From positions 1-35,075 of the forward strand of contig JAEDIW010000030.1 of the NCBI GenBank assembly GCA_016296655.1: a stretch of 35,075 bases of DNA. Reading direction: 5' to 3'. The stretch comes from Treponema sp. (lineage in GTDB: Bacteria; Spirochaetota; Spirochaetia; Treponematales; Treponemataceae). The position numbers and the translations under genes are program-made. The notes below the pieces were generated by a model. The model made no database searches. It worked only from the letters and a program-made list of their open reading frames with translations, and was not told the origin of the DNA. Of the stretch, positions 1-8,411 are shown piece after piece. The stretch's first letter is position 1; every line of letters begins with the position of its first letter.

Positions 1-18
1 TATTACAAAATTCTGTAT

Positions 19-47
19 TTGACATTGCAAAATATTTATTTTATTCT
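19..47 (+). promoter_or_regulatory. Candidate sigma-70 promoter of the Cas2-like gene
   Basis: A perfect TTGACA at 19-24 is followed after 17 bases by TATTCT at 42-47 (4 of 6 consensus bases). Transcription would start near 53-55, only one to three bases before the ATG at 56, so the message would be leaderless or nearly so. Weak points are the -10 box and the fact that AT-rich DNA gives chance matches. Confidence 0.45.
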
Positions 48-55
48 TAAGGATA

Positions 56-328
56 ATGTTTGTTTCTATTGTTTTGGATCCTGGTAGTATGGATTCTGCA
101 AAAGCTCTTGCCAGACTGTTGCAGCAGTATGGATTTAGCAAAGCTCAGCGGGCCTGCTGGGAAAGTTCTCAAATCAGTGAAGATGTTTTTGCAAAACTAA
201 AAGTGGATGTTGACAGAGTTACTGATTTTTATGATTCAATCCGCATTTATCAGTTTCCGTTGCAGGGAATGTTTGCAATTACTGAATTAAAGCAGAAAAA
301 ATGGCGGCGCTGCCTGATAAAACCCTGA
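56..328 (+). CDS. Orphan Cas2-like ferredoxin-fold protein
   Basis: The 90-residue protein has the layout of a Cas2 or VapD-type ferredoxin fold. A first strand, MFVSIVLD, ends in an aspartate. A helix with ARLLQQYGF follows, then a strand KAQRACWES, a second helix, and a strand ending in DSIRIYQF, like the SIRIYPL strand of Cas2. Cas2 is normally the non-catalytic partner of the Cas1 integrase. Here no cas1, effector gene or repeat array is visible, and the next gene is prfB. The ATG at 56 is chosen because it starts at the first beta strand; an in-frame stop at 20-22 prevents extension far upstream. An AAGGA at 49-53 is too close to the start for a standard ribosome binding site. The Cas2-like fold is inferred from pattern, not a search. 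Function outside CRISPR is unknown. Confidence 0.6.
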   Translation: MFVSIVLDPGSMDSAKALARLLQQYGFSKAQRACWESSQISEDVFAKLKVDVDRVTDFYDSIRIYQFPLQGMFAITELKQKKWRRCLIKP

Positions 329-355
329 CGTTCAAAGTGTAATCAGGCGCTTTTT
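312..355 (+). terminator. Possible intrinsic terminator after the Cas2-like gene
   Basis: GCCTGAT at 312-318 pairs with ATCAGGC at 342-348, followed by GC and five T at 351-355. The stem begins inside the last codons of the Cas2-like gene. The 23-base loop makes it a weak terminator, but it would separate this gene from prfB. Confidence 0.4.
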
Positions 356-393
356 GCCAATAGTTTTTTTATTTTGTTTATAAGGAATTTGCC

Positions 394-1531
394 ATGTTAG
401 AAGAATTAAAAATGCCGATAGCTTCTTTAAAAGAAGATATTATGAATGTTTGGGGGCGTCTTTGACCCTGATTCAATTGATCAGAAAATAAAGGAAAAAG
501 AGTCGCTGACAACTGCACCAGGTTTCTGGGATGATCAGCAGAAAGCTCAGCGTGTGATGAATGATATTAAGCTTTTGAAAGGTCGTGTTGAACCATGGCG
601 TAAACTTATTGCTGATGTAAGCGATATGGAAGCCATGTATGAACTTGGCGAAGAAACAGGTGATGACTCTGTCGAAGCTGAATTGAAGGAAATGTATGAT
701 TCTGCAAAGGTTGAATTTGAAAAGCAGAGCATACTGAATCTTTTGTCAGGTGAAGTTGACAAGAATTGTGCCTTTCTTACAATTCATTCTGGTGCCGGCG
801 GTACTGAAGCTGAGGACTGGGCTTATATGCTCAGCCGTATGTACATCCGTTGGGCAGAGCGGCATGGCTATAAAATGGAAACTGTCGACATGCTTGAAGC
901 TGAAGGTGGCATAAAGTCCATTACAATTCAGATAAACGGCGACTATGCCTACGGCTATTTGAAAGGCGAAGCTGGAATTCATCGTTTGGTACGTATAAGT
1001 CCTTTTGATGCAAATGCGCGCAGACATACATCCTTTGCATCAGTTTTCGTTTTTCCAGTTCTTGATGATTCTATAGAAGTTGACATTCGTCCTGAAGATT
1101 TAAGGGTTGATACTTACCGTGCAGGCGGAAAAGGCGGACAGCATGTAAACAAAACTGATTCTGCTGTACGTTTTACTCATTTACCGACTGGAATTGTTGT
1201 TGCATGTCAGAGTGAACGCAGCCAGATTATGAACCGTCAGACGGCCATGAGTATCCTTAAGTCAAAACTCTATGAATATTATCGCGAAAAAAAGGAAAAG
1301 GAAAATTCAAAATATGGAGCTGAAAAAAAAGACATTTCCTGGGGCAACCAGATACGTTCTTACGTTTTTCAGCCTTATACAATGGTAAAAGACCATCGGA
1401 CTAAGTGTGAATCTGGAAACATTCAGGCTGTAATGGATGGCGATATTGACCTTTTTATAAATTCGTTCCTGAATGCGCAGTGGAAAGGGCTTCCAATGGG
1501 CGATGATTCGGATGATGACGATTTGAACTGA
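394..1531 (+). CDS. prfB: Peptide chain release factor 2, with programmed +1 frameshift
   Basis: RF2 recognises UGA and UAA stop codons and triggers peptide release on the ribosome. The gene starts at ATG 394, with AAGGA at 382-386. The first frame encodes 23 residues and stops at TGA 463-465. Translation continues after a +1 shift, with base 463 skipped and the second segment running from 464 to 1531, giving about 378 residues. The SPF tripeptide that reads the stop codon is present in RISPFDANARRHTSF, and the hydrolysis motif GGQ is in RAGGKGGQHVNK. The length is slightly above the usual 365 because of an acidic C-terminal tail (DDSDDDDLN). A start at ATG 446 in the shifted frame would give a shorter protein lacking the true N-terminus and is an artefact. 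The next gene begins three bases after the stop. Confidence 0.96.
452..466 (+). promoter_or_regulatory. prfB programmed frameshift signal
   Basis: GGGGG at 452-456 acts as an internal Shine-Dalgarno sequence. It is followed by CGT, the slippery leucine codon CTT at 460-462, the in-frame stop TGA at 463-465 and C at 466. Spacing matches the classical signal AGGGGG-UAU-CUU-UGA-C. When RF2 is scarce the ribosome pauses at UGA and slips +1, so the site gives autoregulation. Confidence 0.95.
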
Positions 1532-1534
1532 GAT

Positions 1535-3127
1535 ATGAGCTGGCGGAAAAAATTTATTTTTGCTGTAAGTTTTTTGTTTTCAGTTTTTTACGGTGTACAG
1601 GCTTCTGATTCTGTAAAAGAAAACTCATGGGTTCTTGCTGCAATGCCTTTTTCATTTGATAAGTCTGACTTTGGAAGTGAAGATTTTGCCTCTGTTGCAG
1701 AAAGCATTCCACGTCTGGTTCTTGAGCAGATTTCTTCAGATGCACAAAGGCTTACCGCTGAACGTGAAATCCTTAACCGCCAGCTGAATGAATTGAAAAA
1801 AGAAAGGCTTTCTCTGTTTCTTGAATTATCCAAGGCTGTAAAAGTTCGTGATGCAATTGCTCTTGAAAATTTGTCTGAAAAGGCGTTAAAAAAAAATTTG
1901 AAAGCACAGCAGGAAAAAATTGACGAGCTGCATAAAAAAATTTCTGATAATCTTCTGGATAATGCTGGAAAAACTCTTGAAAAAGAAGAAGATAAAAATT
2001 CTGACGGCTTTTTTTCTTTTTTCAAGGGTAGGGAAGAAGTTTCTGCTGTCGTTCCTGAAAAAATTCAGCTTTATAAAAATGATTTTTCTGTACTTTTTAC
2101 ACCAGCTTCTAATTCCTCAGAGGGAGAAAGATTTGCAAATTCCTATAAATTCGAAAATTCTGTGAATTCTGCTGGCATAAATGGTCTGATAAAGGGGAGC
2201 ATAACTTCTTACGGAGATTATGCTGCTGTTACTGCTGAACTTTATTCATTTCCGGGAGGTGCGCTGGAAGGAACGGTAACAGAAGTGGGGCTTCTGTCAA
2301 ATCCTCTTCAACTTTCCAGAAATCTGGCACGCTCCCTCATGCCGTATGTAAGTAATAATCCTCCTGTAAGGCTTGAATTTGAATTTGAGCCAGAGTCGGT
2401 GAATGAACTGATTTCTGTGAATTTTGACGGCATAATTTTTTCGCAAAAACCTGATTTTCTGATTGTTGAGCGGGGAATTCATGAGTTTGCATTTGAGGCG
2501 GAGGGATTTAAGAGGGTAAGTTTTACTTATTCTTTTACGGAGCGTGATTCTTATTTGGTAAAAATAAAGATGGAGCAGACAAATCCTGAAAAAATGAAAG
2601 TCAGAATGCAAAACCCTGTTTCAGGAATCTTTTCAACGTATGCAATTGAGTCTGCTGAAATTTCACCTTGTTCAGATACGGCTGAAATTTTGATTGACGG
2701 CAAGCCGGTTATTGCGCAGTTTGTTTCCAGTGAAGGAAATTCAACTTTTTTCTATATTCCGCAGAAGTTTCAGAACACTAATGCTACGGTAACAGCATCT
2801 GCATTGAATTTTGATGTAAGCAAAAACATTGAAAAACGGCGCCGCAGAATGTATACTGCATATACTGCCTTGATTCTTTCACTGCCGTTTTCGTTCTATT
2901 ATTATGGAAACTATATAAATAGGCTTAACGGCAACGCGAATGGAATTATACCGCCGGAAGATGTAAATAAATGGAGAAGCAAGGCTTTGGTTTCTGTAGG
3001 AATTTCGGTTTCGCTTGGTGCTGTTTTTGGCTATGAACTGGTAAGGTATCTGCATTCTGCCAATGATGCATTGCCTGAAAATGTAAAACCTGAAAAGCCT
3101 GCCAAAAAAAATCGTACAAAAAAATGA
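1535..3127 (+). CDS. Secreted coiled-coil / PEGA-like membrane protein of unknown function
   Basis: I do not recognise a named family. The 530-residue protein starts with a signal peptide (RKKFIFAVSFLFSVFYGVQA). A charged coiled coil of Leu/Lys/Glu repeats spans roughly residues 78-150. The segment from about 276 to 345 (PPVRLEFEFEP, GIHEFAFEAEGFKRVSF) resembles a PEGA-type surface domain. Near residues 439-460 and 483-505 there are two hydrophobic segments, with a basic lysine-rich tail after them. This suggests an envelope protein anchored at its C-terminus with a long extracytoplasmic part. The ATG lies three bases after the prfB stop and has no good ribosome binding site, so translation may be coupled to prfB. 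Confidence 0.75.
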   Translation: MSWRKKFIFAVSFLFSVFYGVQASDSVKENSWVLAAMPFSFDKSDFGSEDFASVAESIPRLVLEQISSDAQRLTAEREILNRQLNELKKERLSLFLELSKAVKVRDAIALENLSEKALKKNLKAQQEKIDELHKKISDNLLDNAGKTLEKEEDKNSDGFFSFFKGREEVSAVVPEKIQLYKNDFSVLFTPASNSSEGERFANSYKFENSVNSAGINGLIKGSITSYGDYAAVTAELYSFPGGALEGTVTEVGLLSNPLQLSRNLARSLMPYVSNNPPVRLEFEFEPESVNELISVNFDGIIFSQKPDFLIVERGIHEFAFEAEGFKRVSFTYSFTERDSYLVKIKMEQTNPEKMKVRMQNPVSGIFSTYAIESAEISPCSDTAEILIDGKPVIAQFVSSEGNSTFFYIPQKFQNTNATVTASALNFDVSKNIEKRRRRMYTAYTALILSLPFSFYYYGNYINRLNGNANGIIPPEDVNKWRSKALVSVGISVSLGAVFGYELVRYLHSANDALPENVKPEKPAKKNRTKK

Positions 3128-3140
3128 TGCGGAAAAGTGA

Positions 3141-3151
3141 CTGCGTTGCAG
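3141..3151 (+). repeat. Short GCGTTGC hairpin upstream of ftsY
   Basis: CTGC-GTT-GCAG forms a four-base-pair stem in the 84-base gap before ftsY. Its core is the same as in the larger hairpins upstream of dctP, dctQ and uxaC, and it has the same orientation relative to the downstream gene. It is short enough to be chance. Confidence 0.3.
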
Positions 3152-3211
3152 GCTTTCAGCGTTGTCTGTATTTTATAGAAAAAATATGCTTTCATGCATT
3201 TTAGGAAAATT

Positions 3212-4105
3212 ATGGCTAAACTTTCTTTTGCACAAAAAATAAAATCTCTTTTTTCGTCCCACACATCAATCAGCAGCGAATTTTTTGAAGATTTAACTGA
3301 TGCTTTGATTGAAGGTGATGTAGGTGTAAAAACATCTTTTGAATTGACTGAAAAACTTGAGGCAATCTGCCGTGAAGAAAAAATTTCTGAGCAGGAAAAA
3401 ATCATTGAACGCCTGTCAATAATGCTTGCAGAGTATGTAAAATCTGTGGAGTTAAAGCCTGAGCCTGGAAAAACAAATATATGGATGCTTTTGGGGGTTA
3501 ACGGAGTAGGCAAAACAACCTCTGCTGCAAAAATCGCAGCGTTTTTTGACGGGAAAGATGAAAATTTTGCAGGGGACTCAAAAGGCATAATTCTTGCGGC
3601 TGCCGATACTTTCAGGGCTGCTGCGATTGATCAGCTTATGATGCATGGAAAAAATCTGGACATCCGTGTTGTTCATCATCAGAACGGCTCTGACCCTAGT
3701 GCAGTTGTTTTTGATGCTGCATCTGCTGCAAAAGCTCAAGGTGGCGGTCTTGTAATCACCGATACTGCCGGACGTCTGCATAATAAAGACAATCTTGTCC
3801 GAGAGCTTCAGAAAATTGACAGAATTGCCTCTTCAAAAGCTGATTCTGGCTGTTACAAAAAAATTCTTGTAGTTGATGCAACTACTGGTCAGAATGCTTT
3901 AAGGCAGGCGGAAGTTTTTAACGAAGCTGTTAAGCTGGATGCAATTGTTCTTACAAAATACGATTCAACTGCAAAAGGCGGAGTTGCCGTTTCCATAGGA
4001 AAGGAGCTTGGCCTTCCTGTAGCTTTTGTCTGTACAGGAGAAAAATATAAGGATATTTCGCTGTTTGATGTACAGGAGTATGTACATTCTTTTTTAGGAG
4101 AATAG
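3212..4105 (+). CDS. ftsY: Signal recognition particle receptor FtsY
   Basis: FtsY is the membrane-associated SRP receptor GTPase that delivers ribosome-nascent chain complexes to the Sec translocon. The 297-residue product is the bare NG core: an N-terminal helical bundle, P-loop GVNGVGKTT near residue 95, the insertion box after DTFRAAAIDQL, DTAGR, and TKYD for guanine recognition. It lacks the acidic A domain of enterobacterial FtsY. The ATG at 3212 is preferred over an upstream in-frame ATG at 3194, because AGGA lies about five bases before it and the protein then begins MAKLSFAQKIKSLF, typical of the family. A TTG-started gene follows three bases after the stop. Confidence 0.95.
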   Translation: MAKLSFAQKIKSLFSSHTSISSEFFEDLTDALIEGDVGVKTSFELTEKLEAICREEKISEQEKIIERLSIMLAEYVKSVELKPEPGKTNIWMLLGVNGVGKTTSAAKIAAFFDGKDENFAGDSKGIILAAADTFRAAAIDQLMMHGKNLDIRVVHHQNGSDPSAVVFDAASAAKAQGGGLVITDTAGRLHNKDNLVRELQKIDRIASSKADSGCYKKILVVDATTGQNALRQAEVFNEAVKLDAIVLTKYDSTAKGGVAVSIGKELGLPVAFVCTGEKYKDISLFDVQEYVHSFLGE

Positions 4106-4108
4106 CAG

Positions 4109-5098
4109 TTGAATTCAGATTTTTCAAAAATTGTTTTTGCAGTGATGATTTTTGCCATGCATTTTTGTGGCTTCTGCATTGCTGCACTGGAAAATACTTT
4201 TCAGGTAGTTCAACCAGTTCTGAATGGGCAGTCTGAAATGACACAAGCTGAAAAATCTGAAAAAAATCAGGCATCTGAATCTGGTGAAAAAGTTTTGCCG
4301 GAAAAGACTTCGATTCATGCAGAAAAATCTGATGCTTCTGTATCAGAAAAAAGTCTGAAAAATTCTTATGGAAATTTTGTGTATTCTGACAGTCAGGGTG
4401 CATTGAGAAAATTTTCTACTGATGAATACGGTTTTTTTATGGTGAATTCGTCTGAAGAGGGAACTTTTTTTGAAGATTCGTATGAAGGAAAAACTGTACG
4501 CAGAATTTACGATGCTTCCAGGAATCTTGTCAGCAAGGAATGGTGGTCAATCGGAAAAAGCTATGCAGAGTCAAAACTTGAAAAAAAAGAAGATTTTTTT
4601 TACGCTCCGGGCGGAAAAAGGCCTGTGCGTAGTCTGAATAAAAATTTTTTGGATAATACAACTGTTGAAACTTTGTTTGGTGAAAACGGTAAAAAAATCT
4701 TTCAGAAAAAAACGTTTGATTCTGAGAAAATTGCCAGCATGAAGACTAAGGCTACCGGCAAGGACAAAACTGTTCTTGAAGAAACTTGGATCTGGAAATA
4801 TGATTATGCAGACCGTTTAATTGAATATGAAAAAATCAGTACTCTGGCTTCTGAAAAAAAAATTGCACAAAAAAAAGTTTTTTCGTATGATTCAGGGGGA
4901 GAAGAGCCTGATTTTCAGTATTATGAAAACGGTGTAATCCGCGTAAAACGCATTTATTCAGGTTTGGAAGAGTATGTTGAAACTGCTTTTTTTGACAAAG
5001 GTTTTTCTGTTGAAACTTTATACCGACAGGGAAAAAAAATAGAAGCCTTGCAGAAATTAAACGGTCGGCTTCAAAATAAGGTTGTTTATGAAAAATAA
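4109..5098 (+). CDS. Secreted hypothetical protein between ftsY and lolC
   Basis: I do not recognise a family. The 329-residue protein starts at TTG 4109, supported by AGGAG at 4096-4100 with an eight-base spacer and by the lack of a better ATG before the signal peptide. The leader (KIVFAVMIFAMHFCGFCIA) probably ends near residue 25. A low-complexity Ser/Glu/Lys region follows, to about residue 85. The rest is rich in short beta-type segments with YxxxG-like spacing (YENGVIRVKRIYS, FDKGFSVETLYRQGKKIEA), which recalls repeat-built periplasmic proteins. It overlaps the start of lolC by 11 bases, so a role in envelope or lipoprotein biogenesis is possible but is inference from context. Confidence 0.7.
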   Translation: MNSDFSKIVFAVMIFAMHFCGFCIAALENTFQVVQPVLNGQSEMTQAEKSEKNQASESGEKVLPEKTSIHAEKSDASVSEKSLKNSYGNFVYSDSQGALRKFSTDEYGFFMVNSSEEGTFFEDSYEGKTVRRIYDASRNLVSKEWWSIGKSYAESKLEKKEDFFYAPGGKRPVRSLNKNFLDNTTVETLFGENGKKIFQKKTFDSEKIASMKTKATGKDKTVLEETWIWKYDYADRLIEYEKISTLASEKKIAQKKVFSYDSGGEEPDFQYYENGVIRVKRIYSGLEEYVETAFFDKGFSVETLYRQGKKIEALQKLNGRLQNKVVYEK

Positions 5099-6389
5099 TG
5101 ATTTTTTCTGGGTTCTTTTTGTTTCCAGAAGATTTGCAAATATTGACAGAAACGGTAGATCGGCTGTTACAACTCATTTGGCTTCTCTTGGAATATGCAT
5201 TGGAGTAATGGCTCTTGTAGTTGTAATTAGCGTAATGAACGGTTTTCAAATGAGTTTTATTGATGCCATAATGGAAGTAAGTTCCTATCATGTCAGGGTG
5301 TCAGAATCTTCGGCTGAAAAGCAGGTGCAGTTTGAAAACTTTTGCCAGGAAAATCCTATGGTGCAGGCATGCGTTCCGTTTTACGAAGCTCAAAGCCTCA
5401 TGGTCGGAAGCAAATCAAAAGAATCGGCTGCTCTTGTAAGGGCTTTGCCAGAAAATGTGCTTCAGCTGGATTCTGGTTTCAGAAGTCAAATTGAAGTGGT
5501 TCGCGGCGAATTTGACCTTTCTTCAAAAAACGGAAATGACTCGATTGTACTTGGTTCTACTCTGGCAGATATGCTTAGGGTGAAGGTCGGCTATAAAGTA
5601 AATCTTCTTGCACTTTCTGGCGGAAATGATGTTGCCCTCCTTTCTGACAGACGGGTTTTTACTGTTAGAGGAATAATTCATACCGGTTATGCAGAAATAA
5701 ATTCTTCCTATGCATTTATCAGCCTTGAAGCCGGTCAGAAATATTTTGGTTCATCCTTAAAAAAACAGTATGGTATAAAATTAAGGGAAAATTCTATGGA
5801 CGGGCGTTTTCTGGCAAAATTAAAGGCTTCTTTTCCAGAGATTTCAGGTGAGAGCTGGAAAAGTTTTAACCGTTCATTTTTTGGAGCCCTTAGAGTTGAA
5901 AAAAATATGCTCATGTTATTTGTTTTTTTGATTTTTGTTGTTGTCTGCATAAATATTTTCAATGGCATGAGGCGGATTGTTTTTGAACGTCGAAACGAAA
6001 TTTCCATTCTGTCTGCACTTGGCGGAAAAAACAGAATGATTCAGGCGATTTTCATTTTCCGTGGATTTTTAACAGGAATTTACGGGGCTGTCCCAGGACT
6101 GATTCTGGGTTTGTTTTTGAGCGTAAATATAGGCTGGATTTTTCGCAGTTTTTCTTCGCTTTCTTTTGGGATTTCGTATTTCTTTGCAATGCTTTTTAAT
6201 CCTTCTTCCGCAGCCTATTTGCATGAAAACCCAATGTTCAGGATTTATGCAAAACTGCCTGCCAGAATCGTTTTGCATGAAATTCTTATAATTACAATGT
6301 TCGGCATTTGTTCTTCACTTGTTGCTTCCTGGCTTGCAAGCAGAGGAATTTTAAAATTGAAAGCACAGGAGGTTTTGCGCGATGAGTGA
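5088..6389 (+). CDS. lolC: Lipoprotein-releasing ABC transporter permease, LolC type
   Basis: This inner-membrane permease extracts mature lipoproteins for transfer to the outer membrane. Its 433 residues show the MacB/FtsX layout. The first membrane helix is at about residues 32-52 (LASLGICIGVMALVVVISV), and a large periplasmic domain follows to about 270. Three more helices follow: MLMLFVFLIFVVVCINIF, a Gly-rich helix (GIYGAVPGLILGLFLSVNIG) and ILIITMFGICSSLVASWLA. The cytoplasmic loop FERRNEISILSALGG contacts the ATPase. ATG 5088 is chosen over TTG 5082 because ATAAGG at 5075-5080 is spaced seven bases from it. The gene overlaps the preceding one by 11 bases and lolD by 8, so the three are one operon. 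Confidence 0.9.
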   Translation: MKNNDFFWVLFVSRRFANIDRNGRSAVTTHLASLGICIGVMALVVVISVMNGFQMSFIDAIMEVSSYHVRVSESSAEKQVQFENFCQENPMVQACVPFYEAQSLMVGSKSKESAALVRALPENVLQLDSGFRSQIEVVRGEFDLSSKNGNDSIVLGSTLADMLRVKVGYKVNLLALSGGNDVALLSDRRVFTVRGIIHTGYAEINSSYAFISLEAGQKYFGSSLKKQYGIKLRENSMDGRFLAKLKASFPEISGESWKSFNRSFFGALRVEKNMLMLFVFLIFVVVCINIFNGMRRIVFERRNEISILSALGGKNRMIQAIFIFRGFLTGIYGAVPGLILGLFLSVNIGWIFRSFSSLSFGISYFFAMLFNPSSAAYLHENPMFRIYAKLPARIVLHEILIITMFGICSSLVASWLASRGILKLKAQEVLRDE

Positions 6390-7059
6390 CATCATTTCCA
6401 TAAAAGGTTTGGAAAAAACTTATGTTACATCTGGAGAGCAGCTTACTATTCTAAAAAATCTTGACTGGAATTTGCCTTCTGGTGTAAAGGCTGTCATTAC
6501 AGGAGCCAGCGGTTCTGGAAAAAGTACTTTTTTAAATATCTTGTCTGGCATTGACAGTGCAACAGGCGGTTCTATCCATGTAGGCCCCTATCGTATTTCT
6601 GAAATGGATGAAGATTGTCTGGCAGAATATCGTTCTTCATTCCTTGGCTTGATTTTTCAGTTTCATTATCTGCTCAAAGATTTTACGGCTCTGGAAAATG
6701 TTTTTATGCCTGCCCTTATGGCTGGAGTTCCTCTAAAGAAAGCAGAAGAAAAGGCTCGTATGCTTTTAAATGATGTAGGCCTGTCTCACAGGGAAAATCA
6801 TCTGCCTTCTGAACTTTCTGGAGGAGAAAGGCAGAGAGTTGCAGTTGCACGAGCTTTGGTAAATGACCCTGAACTTGTGCTTGCAGACGAACCTACAGGC
6901 AATCTTGACCCTGCCAATGCAGCCATGATAGGTCAGCTGCTGTTTTCCATTGTTGAACGATACAAAAAAACTTTGGTTCTGGTAACTCACGATATAAGGC
7001 TTTCTACTTTAGGTGATGAAAATTTTACGGTTCAGGACGGCAAACTTGAAAAATGCTGA
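6382..7059 (+). CDS. lolD: Lipoprotein-releasing ABC transporter ATPase LolD
   Basis: LolD is the cytoplasmic ATPase that drives lipoprotein release by LolC/LolE. Its 225 residues carry Walker A GASGSGKST (41-49), the Q-loop in FQFHYLLKDFTALENV, the signature LSGGERQRVAVARAL, Walker B LVLADEPTGNLD and the switch histidine in LVTHD. This is the MacB/LolD/FtsE subfamily. GGAGG upstream of ATG 6382 lies inside the lolC 3' end, and the eight-base overlap points to coupled translation. The flanking permeases on both sides identify it as LolD rather than MacB. Confidence 0.95.
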   Translation: MSDIISIKGLEKTYVTSGEQLTILKNLDWNLPSGVKAVITGASGSGKSTFLNILSGIDSATGGSIHVGPYRISEMDEDCLAEYRSSFLGLIFQFHYLLKDFTALENVFMPALMAGVPLKKAEEKARMLLNDVGLSHRENHLPSELSGGERQRVAVARALVNDPELVLADEPTGNLDPANAAMIGQLLFSIVERYKKTLVLVTHDIRLSTLGDENFTVQDGKLEKC

Positions 7060-7071
7060 TGGAAAATTGAT

Positions 7072-8397
7072 ATGACTTTAAAATCTTCCCTTTTATTTGC
7101 AAAGCGGCTTGTTTTTCCGCGCATGGAAAAGAAAAGTTCTGCCAGAAGAAGCCTTTTGGGTGCCTTGCTGTGCATAGGAATCAGTCTTGTTCCTTTAGTT
7201 GTTGTGATAAGTGTTTCTAATGGAATGATTGAGGGAATTACCCAGAGGATTATAGGACTTTCTTCTTCACATCTGCAGGTTAATGTTTACAATTCTGACA
7301 GTTTTAATGTTTCAAATCACTATCTTGCAGAGCTTTCTGAAAAACTTGAATCTGTAGACGGCATAGTTTCTGCTTATCCTGAAATTCAGGGAATGGCTTT
7401 AGCCTCTTCTTCTGTGGGGAGGTGCGGAGCTGCTGTGCGTGCAGTACCTGCTGACCTTTTTGAGAAAAATCATTCTTATGCTTCACTGTTTTCAGTATTG
7501 CAGGGAAGTGTAGATTTATCTGCAGAAAAAAATACGGCTATAATTGGTCAGAAGATTGCCGCAGATTTGAATTTAAATGCAGGCAGTAAATTCCGGCTGA
7601 TTACCGCAGCTGTAAAAAACGGCAGAATAATTCCAAAGGTTACAACTTTTACTGTTTCTGGAATTGTTTCCTGCGGGTATCAGGAACTTGATGCTCTGTG
7701 GGTTTTTATTCCGATTGAAAAGGGATTTTCTATTTTGCCTCTGGAATCTTCTGTTGCCAGTGTAAAAGTTGAAACAGAAGATGCTTTTTCTGATAATCTG
7801 ATTCCGCTTTCTCTAAAAATACAGCAGAAAGCAGGCTCAAATACTAGGGTTTACAGATGGTATGAGCTTCATGTTTCTGAATATGAAAATTTCGCGTCAA
7901 CAAAAACTTTGCTGATGTTCATTATGCTTTTGATTGTGCTTGTTGCCTGTGTAAATATTTTTTCAGCACTTGTTATGCTTTCAATGGAGCGGCGCAGGGA
8001 AATTGCAATTTTAAAAAGCCTTGGCGCAGACAGTAAGGGCATAAGCTTTGCATTCCTGGTAACAGGCTTTTTAATCGGCTTTGGAGGGCTTGCCGGAGGC
8101 ATTCCCATTGGGCTTGTATGTGCTGTAAATATCAACAGGATTTTATTTTTTATGGAAAAAGTGATAAACTTTGGAGCAGAATTTGTGTATCTTTTAGGAG
8201 GTGGACAGGAAGCTGGTTTTTCGCGGATAACTTTGCTTGATCCTTCTTTTTATCTGCAGTCAATTCCTGTTGCAATTCCTTTTTTTGAACTTATGCTTGT
8301 GGCTCTGTGTACCTTGCTGTTGACTTTGCTGGCATCGGTTTTACCGGCGATTCGTGCTGGAAGGGAAAAGCCTCTTGAAACTTTACGAAAAATTTAG
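7072..8397 (+). CDS. lolE: Lipoprotein-releasing ABC transporter permease, LolE type
   Basis: This is the second permease of the LolCDE complex, 441 residues. The first membrane helix is near residues 27-48 (LLGALLCIGISLVPLVVVISV). A periplasmic domain follows, and then three C-terminal helices (LLMFIMLLIVLVACVNIFSAL, a Gly-rich helix, and FELMLVALCTLLLTLLASVLPAIRAG). The cytoplasmic loop MERRREIAILKSLGA and the ending PLETLRKI are typical of the family. It is clearly paralogous to the lolC product, so a heterodimer as in proteobacterial LolCE is likely. Which of the two matches LolC or LolE cannot be settled from the sequence alone. Confidence 0.88.
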   Translation: MTLKSSLLFAKRLVFPRMEKKSSARRSLLGALLCIGISLVPLVVVISVSNGMIEGITQRIIGLSSSHLQVNVYNSDSFNVSNHYLAELSEKLESVDGIVSAYPEIQGMALASSSVGRCGAAVRAVPADLFEKNHSYASLFSVLQGSVDLSAEKNTAIIGQKIAADLNLNAGSKFRLITAAVKNGRIIPKVTTFTVSGIVSCGYQELDALWVFIPIEKGFSILPLESSVASVKVETEDAFSDNLIPLSLKIQQKAGSNTRVYRWYELHVSEYENFASTKTLLMFIMLLIVLVACVNIFSALVMLSMERRREIAILKSLGADSKGISFAFLVTGFLIGFGGLAGGIPIGLVCAVNINRILFFMEKVINFGAEFVYLLGGGQEAGFSRITLLDPSFYLQSIPVAIPFFELMLVALCTLLLTLLASVLPAIRAGREKPLETLRKI

Positions 8398-8411
8398 GAG
8401 TTTTTTACTGC

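Noticed and set aside
446..1531. prfB starting at ATG 446
   Set aside because: This ATG is in the post-shift frame and overlaps the slippery site; the true start is 394 with a ribosome binding site and a programmed frameshift.
2926..2944. GCAACGC motif inside the coiled-coil protein gene
   Set aside because: It has the core of the leader hairpin but no flanking stem of similar type and lies in coding sequence; probably chance.
3031..3588. A 185-codon minus-strand open frame across the ftsY start
   Set aside because: It lies antisense to two well-supported genes and has serine/phenylalanine-rich composition typical of shadow frames.
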